Of a DNA stretch of 40,086 bases, positions 18,095 through 26,869 are shown piece after piece. Numbering within the stretch: the stretch's first letter is position 1; each line of letters opens with the position of its first letter. The stretch comes from Candidatus Kuenenia stuttgartensis (GTDB taxonomy: Bacteria > Planctomycetota > Planctomycetia > Planctomycetales > Planctomycetaceae), in the NCBI GenBank assembly GCA_945861465.1, contig CAMAVB010000040.1, forward strand, positions 1 to 40,086, read 5' to 3'. A program made the position numbers and the translations under genes. The notes under the pieces are model-generated. The model was given only the letters and a program-made list of their open reading frames with translations, made no database searches and was not told the origin of the DNA.

Positions 18095-19270
18095 CCAATC
18101 TCCTGCAGCACCGTCGCGGTAGAACACCCGCTGCGGAAGTTCCTGTTGAAACGGGTGCTTCCGAACTTCCTGTTCGTTGATCGTAATTCCCAGACCCGGT
18201 CGCTTATTGGGAGCAACGGTGCGGGTTCCGACATCAATCGTGAATCCTTCCTCAACGACGTCCTGTCGCCAAGGCACATCGTTGTGGACTGTTTCGCAAA
18301 TAATGTAGCTCGGTTGGGAGAAACCAAATTCCAGCGACGCAGCGGTGCTGACCGGCCCCTGCGGATTGTGCGGTGCCAACGCAATTCGATACGCATCCGC
18401 CAGGGCAGCCACACGGCGTGCTTCCGTGAAGCCGCCGCAGTGCGTGATATCCATCTGACAGATTTCGCAGCCGCGTGCCGCGAACAGGTCACGAAATGCA
18501 GCCAGATGTGTGCCACGTTCGCCAGTAGCGATCGGCGTCGTCACTGCCGCATTGATGGCTGCCAGTCCTTCGACACTTTCCGGCCAGCAGGGTTCTTCCA
18601 GAAAGTACAGTCCAAAAGGATCGAGCGCCCTTGCGAACTGCAGCCCCATGGCCGGCGATGGTCGAGCATGGCAATCGACCATGATATCGATGTTGTCACC
18701 CACCGCATCGCGCATTGCCGCGACACAGGCTTCAGCAGCCTTGACTGGCTTGCGGCCCTCAATCGGCATGGTGGGAGGGACGGCCATGGACTTGAACGCT
18801 GTAAAACCATCCGACACAGCTTTCAGAGCCAGTTCGGCAAACCGCTTCGCGTTATCAACAGGCGTCTCGTAAAAACTCTCCATGTCGCCACCGCCAAGGT
18901 GACAGTACAACCGGATTGAATCGCGCACCGGGCCACCCCAGAGTTTATGGCATGGAACACCGTGGATCTTTCCCACGATATCCCATAGCGCCAGATCGAT
19001 TCCGGCAATCGCGGTGGAACGCACGATTCCGTTTCCGTGCCAAAAATGCTGTCGCCACATCATCTGCCACAGATGTTCGACTCGCGTGGGATCCTCACCA
19101 ATCAACAACTGCGCCAGGTCCTCAACCGATCCCACGACTCCTCGTGTGTGCCATTCCAGCGTCGCTTCACCCCAACCAAACAGTCCCGGCTGATCCGTCA
19201 GCACTTTGACAAAGATCCAGTTACGCATCCGCGCATGACAGACAAGCGTTTCAATCGCAGTAATTTTCAT
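18092..19270 (-). CDS. Enolase-superfamily (mandelate racemase/muconate lactonising) sugar-acid dehydratase, galactonate dehydratase-like
   Basis: A 392-residue enzyme likely to dehydrate a sugar acid such as D-galactonate to a 2-keto-3-deoxy acid. The N-terminal capping domain covers about 1-125, then the barrel. Metal ligands are Asp199 ([11 protein letters not shown]), Glu225 ([10 protein letters not shown]) and Glu251 (IATGERGTH); general acid/base candidates are His201 and His301 ([11 protein letters not shown]). The spacings 26, 26 and 50 equal those I recall for E. coli DgoD (183, 209, 235, 285). Galactonate is therefore a reasonable but untested substrate. AGGGAG precedes the start. 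The TAA stop is the end of a palindromic element. No sugar transporter or KDPG-type aldolase is nearby. Confidence 0.88.
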   Translation of the reverse strand: MKITAIETLVCHARMRNWIFVKVLTDQPGLFGWGEATLEWHTRGVVGSVEDLAQLLIGEDPTRVEHLWQMMWRQHFWHGNGIVRSTAIAGIDLALWDIVGKIHGVPCHKLWGGPVRDSIRLYCHLGGGDMESFYETPVDNAKRFAELALKAVSDGFTAFKSMAVPPTMPIEGRKPVKAAEACVAAMRDAVGDNIDIMVDCHARPSPAMGLQFARALDPFGLYFLEEPCWPESVEGLAAINAAVTTPIATGERGTHLAAFRDLFAARGCEICQMDITHCGGFTEARRVAALADAYRIALAPHNPQGPVSTAASLEFGFSQPSYIICETVHNDVPWRQDVVEEGFTIDVGTRTVAPNKRPGLGITINEQEVRKHPFQQELPQRVFYRDGAAGDW

Positions 19271-19427
19271 GGGAGTCTCCCTGGTTGCGGCTGACAGGCC
19301 GCGTCCTTAAAACTGAGTCGTTGTTGCGGTGAAGAATACTGAACGCCCAGCGAATCGCCAACCACACGGCAGCGGTCTCAACTTTCACCCCGCTCGAGAA
19401 TACACGGAAGAGCGTGAAAGAGGTTTT

Positions 19428-19499
19428 GACCACGGATTTCGCGGATTTCACAGATAAGCACACTTTGACTCATCCGTGCCATCCGTAATCTCCGTGGTC
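19428..19499. repeat. Palindrome GACCACGGA...TCCGTGGTC
   Basis: GACCACGGA at 19428-19436 mirrors TCCGTGGTC at 19491-19499, with further related CGGATTTC and CATCCGT motifs inside. From memory, a very similar dispersed sequence is common between genes in planctomycetes and related phyla; I could not search for it. Confidence 0.75.
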
Positions 19500-19547
19500 G
19501 AATACTGCAATTGAAATCAGGCTGTAAATTCCCGGCGACAGTTTTGA

Positions 19548-19631
19548 GATCTTTGCGTTCTTTTGCGGCTAAAACCTGCTGCCCCGTGACGTGTTTTTTA
19601 ACTCATGAATGGCCGCAAGAGATCGCAAAAG
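19548..19631. repeat. Palindrome with TTTGCG-TTCTTTTGCGGC arms
   Basis: GATCTTTGCGTTCTTTTGCG near 19548-19567 is an imperfect complement of GGCCGCAAGAGATCGCAAAA near 19611-19630. It is an imperfect inverted repeat of about 84 bases, a second dispersed-type element side by side with the first. Confidence 0.7.
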
Positions 19632-19913
19632 GAAACACAGTTTTTGACCACCGAGGACCCGGCGGGCGCTTCGCCAGCAACTCACTGTGGCAGCCTGAAC
19701 TCAGTATGTCATTTCCACAGAAACAGCACTGGAAAATCTTCGCGGCGCAACAGGAATTGAACTGTTAGCAGTACACTGAGCTTGGTATCCCGTGAATTTG
19801 GCTCCTTGGTTGCTCTGCGGACGGTCTCTGCATACCGTACTCATCCGCAGACACGCTCACATGTCGGCGTCGGTACCATTTGTAATTGTCTCTTTTGTTG
19901 GAGCTGCCCGATC

Positions 19914-22900
19914 GTGCCTCACGTTTTTTGCCGGATTTTGGTTGTTGCAGGATTGCTGTTGACGAGTCTGAGTGGCAACGTGATGGCTCAGGGGCCGTCG
20001 AAGGAATTGGCGATCAAGCTGATGTCGCTATCGCCGCGGCCCAAACGCCCGGACCTGCCTGCCAGCAAACTTCCACTGGAATTTCTGCAGGGTGAACGAA
20101 TCGCGTTTCTCGGTAACTCACTCGCCGAACGCATGAATCTGTTCGGGCACTTTGAGACGTTGCTGCACACTCGGTTCCCGAAAAAGGAACTCGTGATTCG
20201 CAATTTCGCGCGACCTGCCGAAGAGGTCGGCATTCAGCAGCGTTCCGCCGACTACACGGCGCTGGACGATCCGCAATTGGCCTTTGGTGCCGACACGTAC
20301 TTCTGCTTCTTTGGATTTAACGAATCGTACGCTGGCCCTGAAGGGATCGATGGCTTCAAGGAGCGTTATGGCAACTATCTGGACACGATGGCAAATCGCT
20401 ATCCGCGCGATGAAACCAACGCTCCGCCGCGTTTCATGCTTGTCTCACCGATTGCATTCGAACCCACTGGCGATCCATTGTTGCCGGATGGCTCCCAGGA
20501 AAATGAAAACCTGAAAATGTATTCCGTCGCCGTCGCAGAAGTTGCTGCCGCGCGCCAGCTGGCATTTGTCGATGTGTTCGATGCGTCCGAGAAAATACTC
20601 AGCGGCAAGCCGGGATTGCAATACACCATCAACGGTTGTCACCTGAACGATGCCGGTGATCGCGAAATCGCACGACTGCTGGATGAGAAGACATTCGGTT
20701 CCGCGTCGTCCGCCAGTTTCGGCAGTCCTGTGTACGAAACATTGCGCTCGGCCATCAACGACAAGTCATGGGTGCATCTGCAGGACTATCGGATGCTCAA
20801 CGGCTGGTATGTTTACGGTGGCCGACGAACGTTTGACACCGAAACCTTCCCGCGCGAATACATCAAGATCCGCAAAATGGCCGAGATCCGCGATCGATTG
20901 GTCTGGGATCTGGCTCAGGGCAAACCTGTGTCCGACACACCGGACGATGAAGGAACTGGCGACCTGATAGTCCCGGACACTCGTTTCGGAGAGCCAGGTC
21001 AGGATTATTCGGAAGCTGAGGAGCTGCGATATCTCACGCCACAGCAGTTGATCGCCGAAACTAAAGTTCCGGAAGGTTTTGAGATCCAGGCGTTCGCCGA
21101 CGAGACAATGTTTCCGGAACTCGCGAAACCAGTGCAGTTGAACTTCGACAACAAAGGACGCTTGTGGGTTTCCTGCATGCCGACGTATCCGCAGTGGAGG
21201 CCAGGCGATCACAAACCAAATGATCGACTGCTGATTCTGGAAGACACGGATCACGACGGCAAAGCCGATTCCTGCAAAGTCTTTTATGACAAGCTGCACT
21301 GTCCGACTGGTTTTGAATTCTGGAACGGGGGCGTGCTCGTCGTCGATCAGCCGCGCTTACTATTTCTGAAAGACACGGACGGCGACGACAAGGCCGACGA
21401 AGTTGTGCATCTGCTTGACGGCTGGGCCTCCGACGATACCCACCATACGTGCGGTGCGTTTGAATGGAGTCACTCGGGAAAGCTGCACATGCTGGAAGGT
21501 ATCGCCACGAGCACGACTCTGGAAACACCATGGGGGCCGCATCGTAGTCAGGGTGCCGGCGGCGCGTATGTCATGGATCCTCGCTCGCTGAAAATTCGCC
21601 AGTTTTCTTTGCCCGGTCAGTACAACATGTGGTGTTACGTCTTCAACAACTGGGGACAGGGCATCGTCGGTGACGGTACGACAGCAAACCATGCCTGGGA
21701 TACACCTTTGTCCGGAGCGCAATTCGGAGGCCGCACGGGCCTGAATTTCGTGTTCAATAACGAAGGCATGCGCCCCGCGCTGGGCAGTGAATTCCTGGTG
21801 AGCCGCAATTTCCCGGAAGATGTTCAGGGACAGTTCACATACGCCTGTGTCATCAACATGAACGGTTTGCCCCGGTTCACTATGCATGACGATGGAGGCG
21901 GATTCCAGGGTGCTCGACTAAAGAACGCGGACGGCAGCCCCGATGATCTCATTCGTTCCACCGACAAGCATTTTCGGCCTGCCGATCCGCAAATCGGCCC
22001 TGACGGCGCGCTGTGGTTTGGCGACTGGGCGAATGCTCTGATCGGTCACATGCAATACAGTCAGCGCGACCCGAGTCGTGATCATACCCGCGGTCGTATT
22101 TATCGCCTGGTTTACCCGAGTCGTCCGCTGGTCACACCGGCGACTCAGTTCGGGAAACCTGTTCCGGAAATCCTGGAACAGCTTCGCGAATACGAATGGC
22201 GAACGCACTACCGTGCCCGGCGTGAACTTCATGATCGACCGGCCGACGACGTGCTTCCACAAGTGGCGGCGTGGGTGAAGGGGCTCAAAGCCGACGATCC
22301 GACATACGATCGTCTCCGCACTGAAGCATTGTGGATTCAACAGGCGCATCATCAGATCGACGCCGATCTGCTGGCAGATGTGTTGCAGGCATCAACGTCT
22401 GATGCGCGCGCGGCTGCTGTTCGGATTGTTTCGGACGAACGTGAATCAATTGACGATGCTCAGGCCATCCTCACCGCTGCGGCAAAAGACGAACATCCGC
22501 GCGTGCGGACTGAGGCGGCTCGTGGATTAAGCTTCTTCGACAACATCGATGCGCAAACGGCTTTGCTGGCGATGACTAGTTTTCCTGCCGACTACTGGGT
22601 CGATTACACCGTGCAGCATGCGCTTGGAGCCAATGAAAAGATCTGGCGAGGTGACTACATTGCAGGCAAGATCCCGGACCTGAGTTCGCGTGCAGGTGAG
22701 ATCGTTACGAAACTGATGGAAGCATCGAAATCCGGGGCCGTGGCGTTGCCATTTCTGCAGACACTGATGTCGCAGCAGCCGAAGCCGGAGGAAGAACGCA
22801 ACAAGGCGATGACGGCTTTGTCAGACCTGAAAGGCGATGTCAATCGTGGTCGCGAAGTGTTTGTACGGAACTGCACGGCGTGTCACCGAGTCGGCAACGG

Positions 22901-23258
22901 TGAAGGTCGAGAATTCGGACCAAACCTTGCCGGCGTGGCGAAACGCATGAACAAATTCAAGATTGTGCAGTCCGTGGTGGACCCGAATGTCGAAGTGGCA
23001 GAAAAATATCGCTCGACGCTGATCGTCACGAAGGACGGCATGCCGACGGCGGGACTTGTGGTCGCTGAAAATGACGTTGAAGTCGAACTCTTCGACGGCA
23101 AGGCCCTTCGAAAAATCGCCAAAGCCGACATCGAAGAACGCGTCACTCAGCAGCAAAGCAGCATGCCCGAAGGTGCTCCGGCAACTCTGGCTCCGTCAGA
23201 ATTTGTCGATCTGATGGAATACCTCGGATCACAGAACCAGGACGTGGCACCAAAGTAG
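19914..23258 (+). CDS. Secreted SGNH hydrolase / PVC-type beta-propeller / cytochrome c fusion
   Basis: With the GTG start at 19914 the protein has 1114 residues and a good signal peptide (PHVFCRILVVAGLLLTSLS, cut after about AQG). An SGNH-hydrolase-like domain covers about 60-260: block I IAFLGNSLAERM (Ser69), Asn136 in GFNES, and His243 in NGCHLNDAG. From about 380 comes the PVC-type dehydrogenase/propeller region, with aspartate-rich turns EDTDHDGKADS and KDTDGDDKADE; helical HEAT-like repeats follow at about 800-940. A cytochrome c domain near 980-1090 has heme motif Cys987-Thr-Ala-Cys990-His991. The protein probably oxidises or cleaves carbohydrate outside the cytoplasm and passes electrons to the chain; the substrate is unknown. 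GGAG near 19900 supports the start; the in-frame TTG at 19782 is less likely. Confidence 0.9.
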   Translation: MPHVFCRILVVAGLLLTSLSGNVMAQGPSKELAIKLMSLSPRPKRPDLPASKLPLEFLQGERIAFLGNSLAERMNLFGHFETLLHTRFPKKELVIRNFARPAEEVGIQQRSADYTALDDPQLAFGADTYFCFFGFNESYAGPEGIDGFKERYGNYLDTMANRYPRDETNAPPRFMLVSPIAFEPTGDPLLPDGSQENENLKMYSVAVAEVAAARQLAFVDVFDASEKILSGKPGLQYTINGCHLNDAGDREIARLLDEKTFGSASSASFGSPVYETLRSAINDKSWVHLQDYRMLNGWYVYGGRRTFDTETFPREYIKIRKMAEIRDRLVWDLAQGKPVSDTPDDEGTGDLIVPDTRFGEPGQDYSEAEELRYLTPQQLIAETKVPEGFEIQAFADETMFPELAKPVQLNFDNKGRLWVSCMPTYPQWRPGDHKPNDRLLILEDTDHDGKADSCKVFYDKLHCPTGFEFWNGGVLVVDQPRLLFLKDTDGDDKADEVVHLLDGWASDDTHHTCGAFEWSHSGKLHMLEGIATSTTLETPWGPHRSQGAGGAYVMDPRSLKIRQFSLPGQYNMWCYVFNNWGQGIVGDGTTANHAWDTPLSGAQFGGRTGLNFVFNNEGMRPALGSEFLVSRNFPEDVQGQFTYACVINMNGLPRFTMHDDGGGFQGARLKNADGSPDDLIRSTDKHFRPADPQIGPDGALWFGDWANALIGHMQYSQRDPSRDHTRGRIYRLVYPSRPLVTPATQFGKPVPEILEQLREYEWRTHYRARRELHDRPADDVLPQVAAWVKGLKADDPTYDRLRTEALWIQQAHHQIDADLLADVLQASTSDARAAAVRIVSDERESIDDAQAILTAAAKDEHPRVRTEAARGLSFFDNIDAQTALLAMTSFPADYWVDYTVQHALGANEKIWRGDYIAGKIPDLSSRAGEIVTKLMEASKSGAVALPFLQTLMSQQPKPEEERNKAMTALSDLKGDVNRGREVFVRNCTACHRVGNGEGREFGPNLAGVAKRMNKFKIVQSVVDPNVEVAEKYRSTLIVTKDGMPTAGLVVAENDVEVELFDGKALRKIAKADIEERVTQQQSSMPEGAPATLAPSEFVDLMEYLGSQNQDVAPK

Positions 23259-23278
23259 ATCATCGCAGGATCTTTTAT

Positions 23279-23388
23279 TCGTTTAACCGCGTGGGCAACG
23301 CCCCTCGCTTTGAATTTTCAAATCTCAAATCTCAAATATGAAATTTCAAATAGAACAATCGCGGCCCGCTGGGCACGCGGTTAAACGA
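23279..23388. repeat. Palindromic element with TCGTTTAAC/GTTAAACGA-type ends
   Basis: TCGTTTAACCGCGTGGGC starts at 23279 and GCCCGCTGGGCACGCGGTTAAACGA-type arms end at 23388; the outer 14 bases pair almost perfectly. The middle contains AAATCTCAAATCTC repeats of the kind found at 25026 and 25898. The same outer ends bound the element at 33694-33762. Confidence 0.8.
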
Positions 23389-23451
23389 GCCGATGCTAAC
23401 CGCGTGCGGTAGAGCGCCGTCGGCTCAGGATTTGAAAATCCACGCTGACCA

Positions 23452-24702
23452 TCACTCCACCGCTGCGATGTCCGGTGTCCCGTTCTCATCCGCATCCAGC
23501 GCTTTCAGATCCAGAAACACTGACGGACGTTGATAAGCTTCGCGGTCACCTTTGGCGTACGTCACCCACATTCGCAATGCGGTCGCGTCGTACACGACGT
23601 TCACCACATTGCCGCCTTTGATCGGGATCGTGTTCGCCAGCGCCACAAGTTTTTCGCCGTTCAGTTTTCCGGTTTCTCGCTTGAGCGTCGGAAACGCACC
23701 GCGCCCTTCGTCGTTGTAAACACAGCACGCCATGATGTTCGGAGCGAATTCGTCGGTCGGATCGTTGTCCTTCCAGATCGCCACGCGCTGGCCTTCGGGT
23801 TCCGGCGAATGTGCGAGAATTTTGACGGCGCGATTGTCCGTCTGCCCGTCGCCGAACACAAAGTGATAACGTTTTGTCATTGGCTGCGCTTCGAAGATAT
23901 CGATCGTCTTCGTCAGCGAATCTGCGTCATAGAGCATCGTGCGAAAGAAAACCGTGAAGTGTGGAGCGTGGACAAAATAGGGTGCTTCCTTTCCTGAAGC
24001 ATCACCCATTTCAGCCAGCGCGATACCTTTCACATTCATGCCAGTATGCGCACCGATGAAACCCGCAAACGTCGGCAGCACATGGGGAATCCCGTGATCC
24101 GGTAAATAGACCACGACCACTGGAAATTCATGCGCGCCGATTTCCATGCTCCAGTCCAGGTTCCGAGTCTGATACAGATGCCCGTCTTCGGTCGCGTCGC
24201 CCCATGCAGCGATGCTGCTGCAGGAATACGGCATCAGCAGCGGCACGGCGTGAACAGCCTGCAGCGTTGAGAGCGGCACACCGGAACCATCTGCCATGCC
24301 CAGCATTTCCTGCTCGACGCGATCATCCGCATAGGCCGCAGTTCTGGCCCACACGTTCTGCAGATCCTCGATGCTCACTCCCAGTTTTTGCGAAACTCCC
24401 TTCAGCGTCGCCGGGATAAACGCTCGTATTTCGTCCTGCATCGCGACTCCGAGCTGACGACCCATTTCGTACGGCGTGCCGCGCACGACCAAAAGCGGAA
24501 CTTGAACTTCCCCTTCAGTCAGCATCGTGCGCGATGCCTTGCCGAGCGATGCTGGCCGCGTAAACATCTTGCCCACGGCTTGCGTATTCGTCGGCGATTC
24601 ACCAGCCGCAATGGCGGTGGCCTTGTCGTCACCAAAGCCAGTCTGCCCCACATTCAAAAGAGCGGTTGTCAGGATCAGCAACCGGTAAATATGGATCGGC
24701 AT
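23452..24702 (-). CDS. Secreted C45-family (acyl-coenzyme A:6-APA acyltransferase / phospholipase B-like) hydrolase
   Basis: This 416-residue N-terminal-nucleophile-type protein has a signal peptide (MPIHIYRLLILTTALLNVGQTGFG). The family core follows: GTPYEMGRQLG, then Cys161 in PYSCSSIAAWGDATEDGHLYQTRNLDW, where the cysteine becomes the catalytic N-terminus after self-cleavage in family members. GHLYQTRNLDW and HTGMNVKGIALAEMG are also typical. It probably hydrolyses an amide or ester bond outside the cytoplasm; the substrate is unknown. The ATG at 24702 is preceded by GGAG at a good distance, so it is preferred over the GTG nine bases upstream. The gene is convergent with the cytochrome fusion and stands alone. 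Confidence 0.85.
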   Translation of the reverse strand: MPIHIYRLLILTTALLNVGQTGFGDDKATAIAAGESPTNTQAVGKMFTRPASLGKASRTMLTEGEVQVPLLVVRGTPYEMGRQLGVAMQDEIRAFIPATLKGVSQKLGVSIEDLQNVWARTAAYADDRVEQEMLGMADGSGVPLSTLQAVHAVPLLMPYSCSSIAAWGDATEDGHLYQTRNLDWSMEIGAHEFPVVVVYLPDHGIPHVLPTFAGFIGAHTGMNVKGIALAEMGDASGKEAPYFVHAPHFTVFFRTMLYDADSLTKTIDIFEAQPMTKRYHFVFGDGQTDNRAVKILAHSPEPEGQRVAIWKDNDPTDEFAPNIMACCVYNDEGRGAFPTLKRETGKLNGEKLVALANTIPIKGGNVVNVVYDATALRMWVTYAKGDREAYQRPSVFLDLKALDADENGTPDIAAVE

Positions 24703-24876
24703 CTCAGACACTCCATGATTGACAGAATCAAAGTTCGTTTCTTTTCACAAGGACGCAGTGTTTGATTCTGCAGTGACTCTGTCAACTCGAATGACAGTAT
24801 GCCTGTTCATTGGGGTGCAGTTTGTAAATTTGCAGGGCGTGACAATCTACTGCGGAGGCACATCATCCTTCCGAAA

Positions 24877-25153
24877 ATGCACGCCGAAAACCAGTTCTTT
24901 CGCGAAGCGCATGTGCGACTCTATCGCCACCTCTGTGCGCCGCCGCCGCCGGACAGGCTCGACGCCCCCCTCCTCACCAACGCCTTCGACCACTTGCCTT
25001 TGGGCCGCACCGCGATCGACGCGGCGATCCTCAGGAAATTTGAAATTGGAAATCTCAAATCTCAAATTTCAAATTTCCCGCGCCGCGTTCGGCCTCAGCC
25101 GCAGCTGCCCAGACGCGGAACGGGCATTGCTTGCCGAAATCCAATCGTCCTGA
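24877..25153 (+). pseudogene. Possible gene remnant split by an A/T-rich repeat
   Basis: From ATG 24877, about 50 codons (MHAENQFFREAHVRLYRHL and onward to PLGRTAIDAAIL) show strong G/C bias at third positions, as in real genes here. The A/T-rich repeat at 25026-25078 interrupts it. Beyond the repeat a second G/C-biased stretch (RAAFGLSRSCPDAERALLAEI, ending TGA at 25153) continues in a different frame. This suggests a short gene broken by insertion of the repeat. I recognise no family, and the call rests on codon bias only. Confidence 0.25.
25026..25078. repeat. A/T-rich repeat AAATTTGAAATT...CTCAAATC (copy 1)
   Basis: It begins ATCCTCAGGAAATTTGAAAT and continues with AAATCTCAAATCTCAAATTTC, giving an imperfect palindrome of AAATTTGA and TCAAATTT arms. 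The first 20 bases recur exactly at 25160. Confidence 0.8.
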
Positions 25154-25159
25154 GCGGCC

Positions 25160-25201
25160 ATCCTCAGGAAATTTGAAATCCCAAATTTGAAATTTCAAAT
25201 T
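25160..25201. repeat. A/T-rich repeat (copy 2)
   Basis: It shares the 20-base start ATCCTCAGGAAATTTGAAAT with copy 1, then CCCAAATTTGAAATTTCAAAT. The shared flank upstream of the A/T core shows that the duplicated unit is larger than the A/T core itself. Confidence 0.8.
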
Positions 25202-25337
25202 GGCTTCGTTGTATTCGCTCTTGCCCGGATCGCGAAAGAGATGCTAATGAACGATAACCCACCACCTGCATCACTTACGGCACGAGGCCGTTGGGGGGAA
25301 ATCAATCAGTCGAATCTATATCTCACCAGGCTCAAGC

Positions 25338-25871
25338 ATGATTGTTACTGACCGATTGACATTGGTGCCACACACTGTCGAGTTGTTGCGCGCTGAGATT
25401 CACGATCATCAGGCGCTTGCCCGGATGCTTTCGGCGACTGTTCCAGAGAACTGGCCGCCGGAATCAACCGTTGATGCTTTGCCGATTTTCCTCAGCTTTG
25501 TGGAATCCGCGCCAGACCAGGTTGGCTGGTTTGGTTGGTATGCAGTGACCACGAAAACGGATCAAACCAATCCCATCCTGATTGGCGGAGGAGGCTTTAT
25601 GGGACCGCCGGTGGAAGGCCTGGTCCAAATGGGATATTCTGTGATCGAGCAGCACAATCGCAAAGGATACGCGACTGAAATGGTCGGTGGGCTGGTCAGT
25701 TGGGCGTTTGCGCATCCAGAATGCACCGTTGTATCCGCCGAGACGGAATGGGCCAATCCGTACTCTGTGCGTGTGTTGGAGAAGAATGGCTTTATTCGAG
25801 TTGGACCTGGCTCGGTCGCCGGCGGGTCGAAGTACGAACGCTCAGTTTCTACTTTACTCCGCCGGGCCTAA
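25338..25871 (+). CDS. GNAT-family N-acetyltransferase (RimJ/RimL-like)
   Basis: This 177-residue protein follows the pattern of RimJ/RimL-type acetyltransferases, which move acetyl groups from acetyl-CoA to amines. It opens VTDRLTLVPHTVELLRAEI. The acetyl-CoA-binding stretch is VQMGYSVIEQHNRKGYATEMVGGLVSWAF, with a weakened R/Q-x-x-G-x-G/A loop (HNRKGYA). The fold ends with ANPYSVRVLEKNGFIRVG, the typical region for neighbouring Asn and Gly residues. The substrate could be a protein terminus, an antibiotic or a small amine and cannot be read from sequence. It is a lone gene in a repeat-rich region; its ribosome binding site is weak. Confidence 0.85.
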   Translation: MIVTDRLTLVPHTVELLRAEIHDHQALARMLSATVPENWPPESTVDALPIFLSFVESAPDQVGWFGWYAVTTKTDQTNPILIGGGGFMGPPVEGLVQMGYSVIEQHNRKGYATEMVGGLVSWAFAHPECTVVSAETEWANPYSVRVLEKNGFIRVGPGSVAGGSKYERSVSTLLRRA

Positions 25872-25897
25872 GATGAAACTTTTCCGAGCACGGAAAA

Positions 25898-25953
25898 TTT
25901 GAGATTTGAGATTTGAGATTTGAGATTTGAGATTTGAGATTTGAAATTTGAAA
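25898..25953. repeat. Eight tandem 7-bp units (TTTGAGA/TTTGAAA)
   Basis: Six perfect TTTGAGA units are followed by two TTTGAAA units. The array starts 27 bases after the acetyltransferase stop. It uses the same sequence vocabulary as the A/T-rich repeats at 23310-23358, 25026-25078 and 25160-25201. Confidence 0.9.
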
Positions 25954-26059
25954 GCAAACTCGCTGACGCTTCGGGTTTATGTCACATTCAACGGAGGCGG
26001 AAAATCCGAAAACCGAAAACAAACTCGCTCTTTCCCGAACTCTGGTTCCCGCAAAGCAC

Positions 26060-26869
26060 TTAATCAGTTGTCGGGACAGTCAGTTCCAACAACATGCCGG
26101 GTAGAAAAATCTCCGGCAATTCATCCAGAGATCGTTCGTCCAGTTGAGTGAACTGCAGGCGATGCTGTTGTGCGAGCATTTCGATTCTGCGGATCGCACT
26201 GACGCAGCCATAGGCCAGCCACATTCGTCCGTTCGGTCGCAGTCGCTTGCGAACTCCGCTGACCAACGAATCGAGCAACGCAAAATCGGGATCATAGAGT
26301 GCAAATTCCTCAACTGTTTTCGGCTTATCGTTCTCCCACGGCGGATTCGAAATAATGAAATCGAAGCGCTCATCAGGTTTGATCACCGACCATGCGTCCG
26401 GGTTGCGACGCGGAACAAGTCTCGCCTCAAGGCGATGGTGGTCGGCATACTTCTCAGCGTTGAATCGCACGTTCTGGACAGCTTTTGGATTTAAATCCGT
26501 GGCAACCACTTGCGCGGCTCCTGCCTGAAGGCAACACAACGACACAAGGCCGGAGCCTGTGCCGATTTCCAGAACGTGGCTTCCTTTGAGATTCGGCGTA
26601 TTCCAGATCAGCGCTCGCAAACTCTCGGTGTCGGCCGGCTCCCAGAAGACGGTCTCCATGATCGCGACGTCGTGGGTCAATGGCGGCACGGCTTCCCAAC
26701 GCACGATGCCTGGCAGTGTCGGCGTTGCGGGCAGCGATTCGATCGGAGCGATGTCCGATTTAACGGCCCTCGATTTCGGTGCTGTGGGCGAGGTTGGTGA
26801 ATGCCCGTCCGGAACGTTCGGTTTTGAACAACCAGCGAACAGCACGGCGATCAGGATGACGACTCGCAT
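26060..26869 (-). CDS. SAM-dependent methyltransferase with a lipoprotein-like N-terminus
   Basis: This protein of about 269 residues has a class I methyltransferase core. Motif I is HVLEIGTGSGLVSLCCLQAGA, the acidic loop is VVATDLNPKAVQ, and motif IV is FIISNPPWEND, as in N5-glutamine or small-molecule methyltransferases. It begins MRVVILIAVLFAGCSKP, which reads as a signal peptide with a lipobox (FAG-Cys14). That is odd, because SAM is cytoplasmic. Either the protein is a membrane-anchored lipoprotein, or the true start lies further in. No ATG occurs until METVFWEPAD, which would leave an unusually short N-terminus. Its ATG overlaps the stop of the upstream propeller gene by one base (TGATG), so the two are probably translationally coupled. 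Confidence 0.8.
   Translation of the reverse strand: MRVVILIAVLFAGCSKPNVPDGHSPTSPTAPKSRAVKSDIAPIESLPATPTLPGIVRWEAVPPLTHDVAIMETVFWEPADTESLRALIWNTPNLKGSHVLEIGTGSGLVSLCCLQAGAAQVVATDLNPKAVQNVRFNAEKYADHHRLEARLVPRRNPDAWSVIKPDERFDFIISNPPWENDKPKTVEEFALYDPDFALLDSLVSGVRKRLRPNGRMWLAYGCVSAIRRIEMLAQQHRLQFTQLDERSLDELPEIFLPGMLLELTVPTTD

Larger units (their letters stand above)
19271..19913. other. Intergenic region with dispersed palindromes
   Basis: About 640 bases between two divergently transcribed genes. It holds two long imperfect palindromes, listed separately, and presumably both promoters. No gene is supported; the open frame running into the next gene lacks a better start than 19914. Confidence 0.6.
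24703..25337. other. Repeat-rich intergenic region
   Basis: About 635 bases that hold a possible broken gene (24877-25153), two copies of an A/T-rich repeat, and the upstream region of the acetyltransferase gene. No intact gene is supported. Confidence 0.5.
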
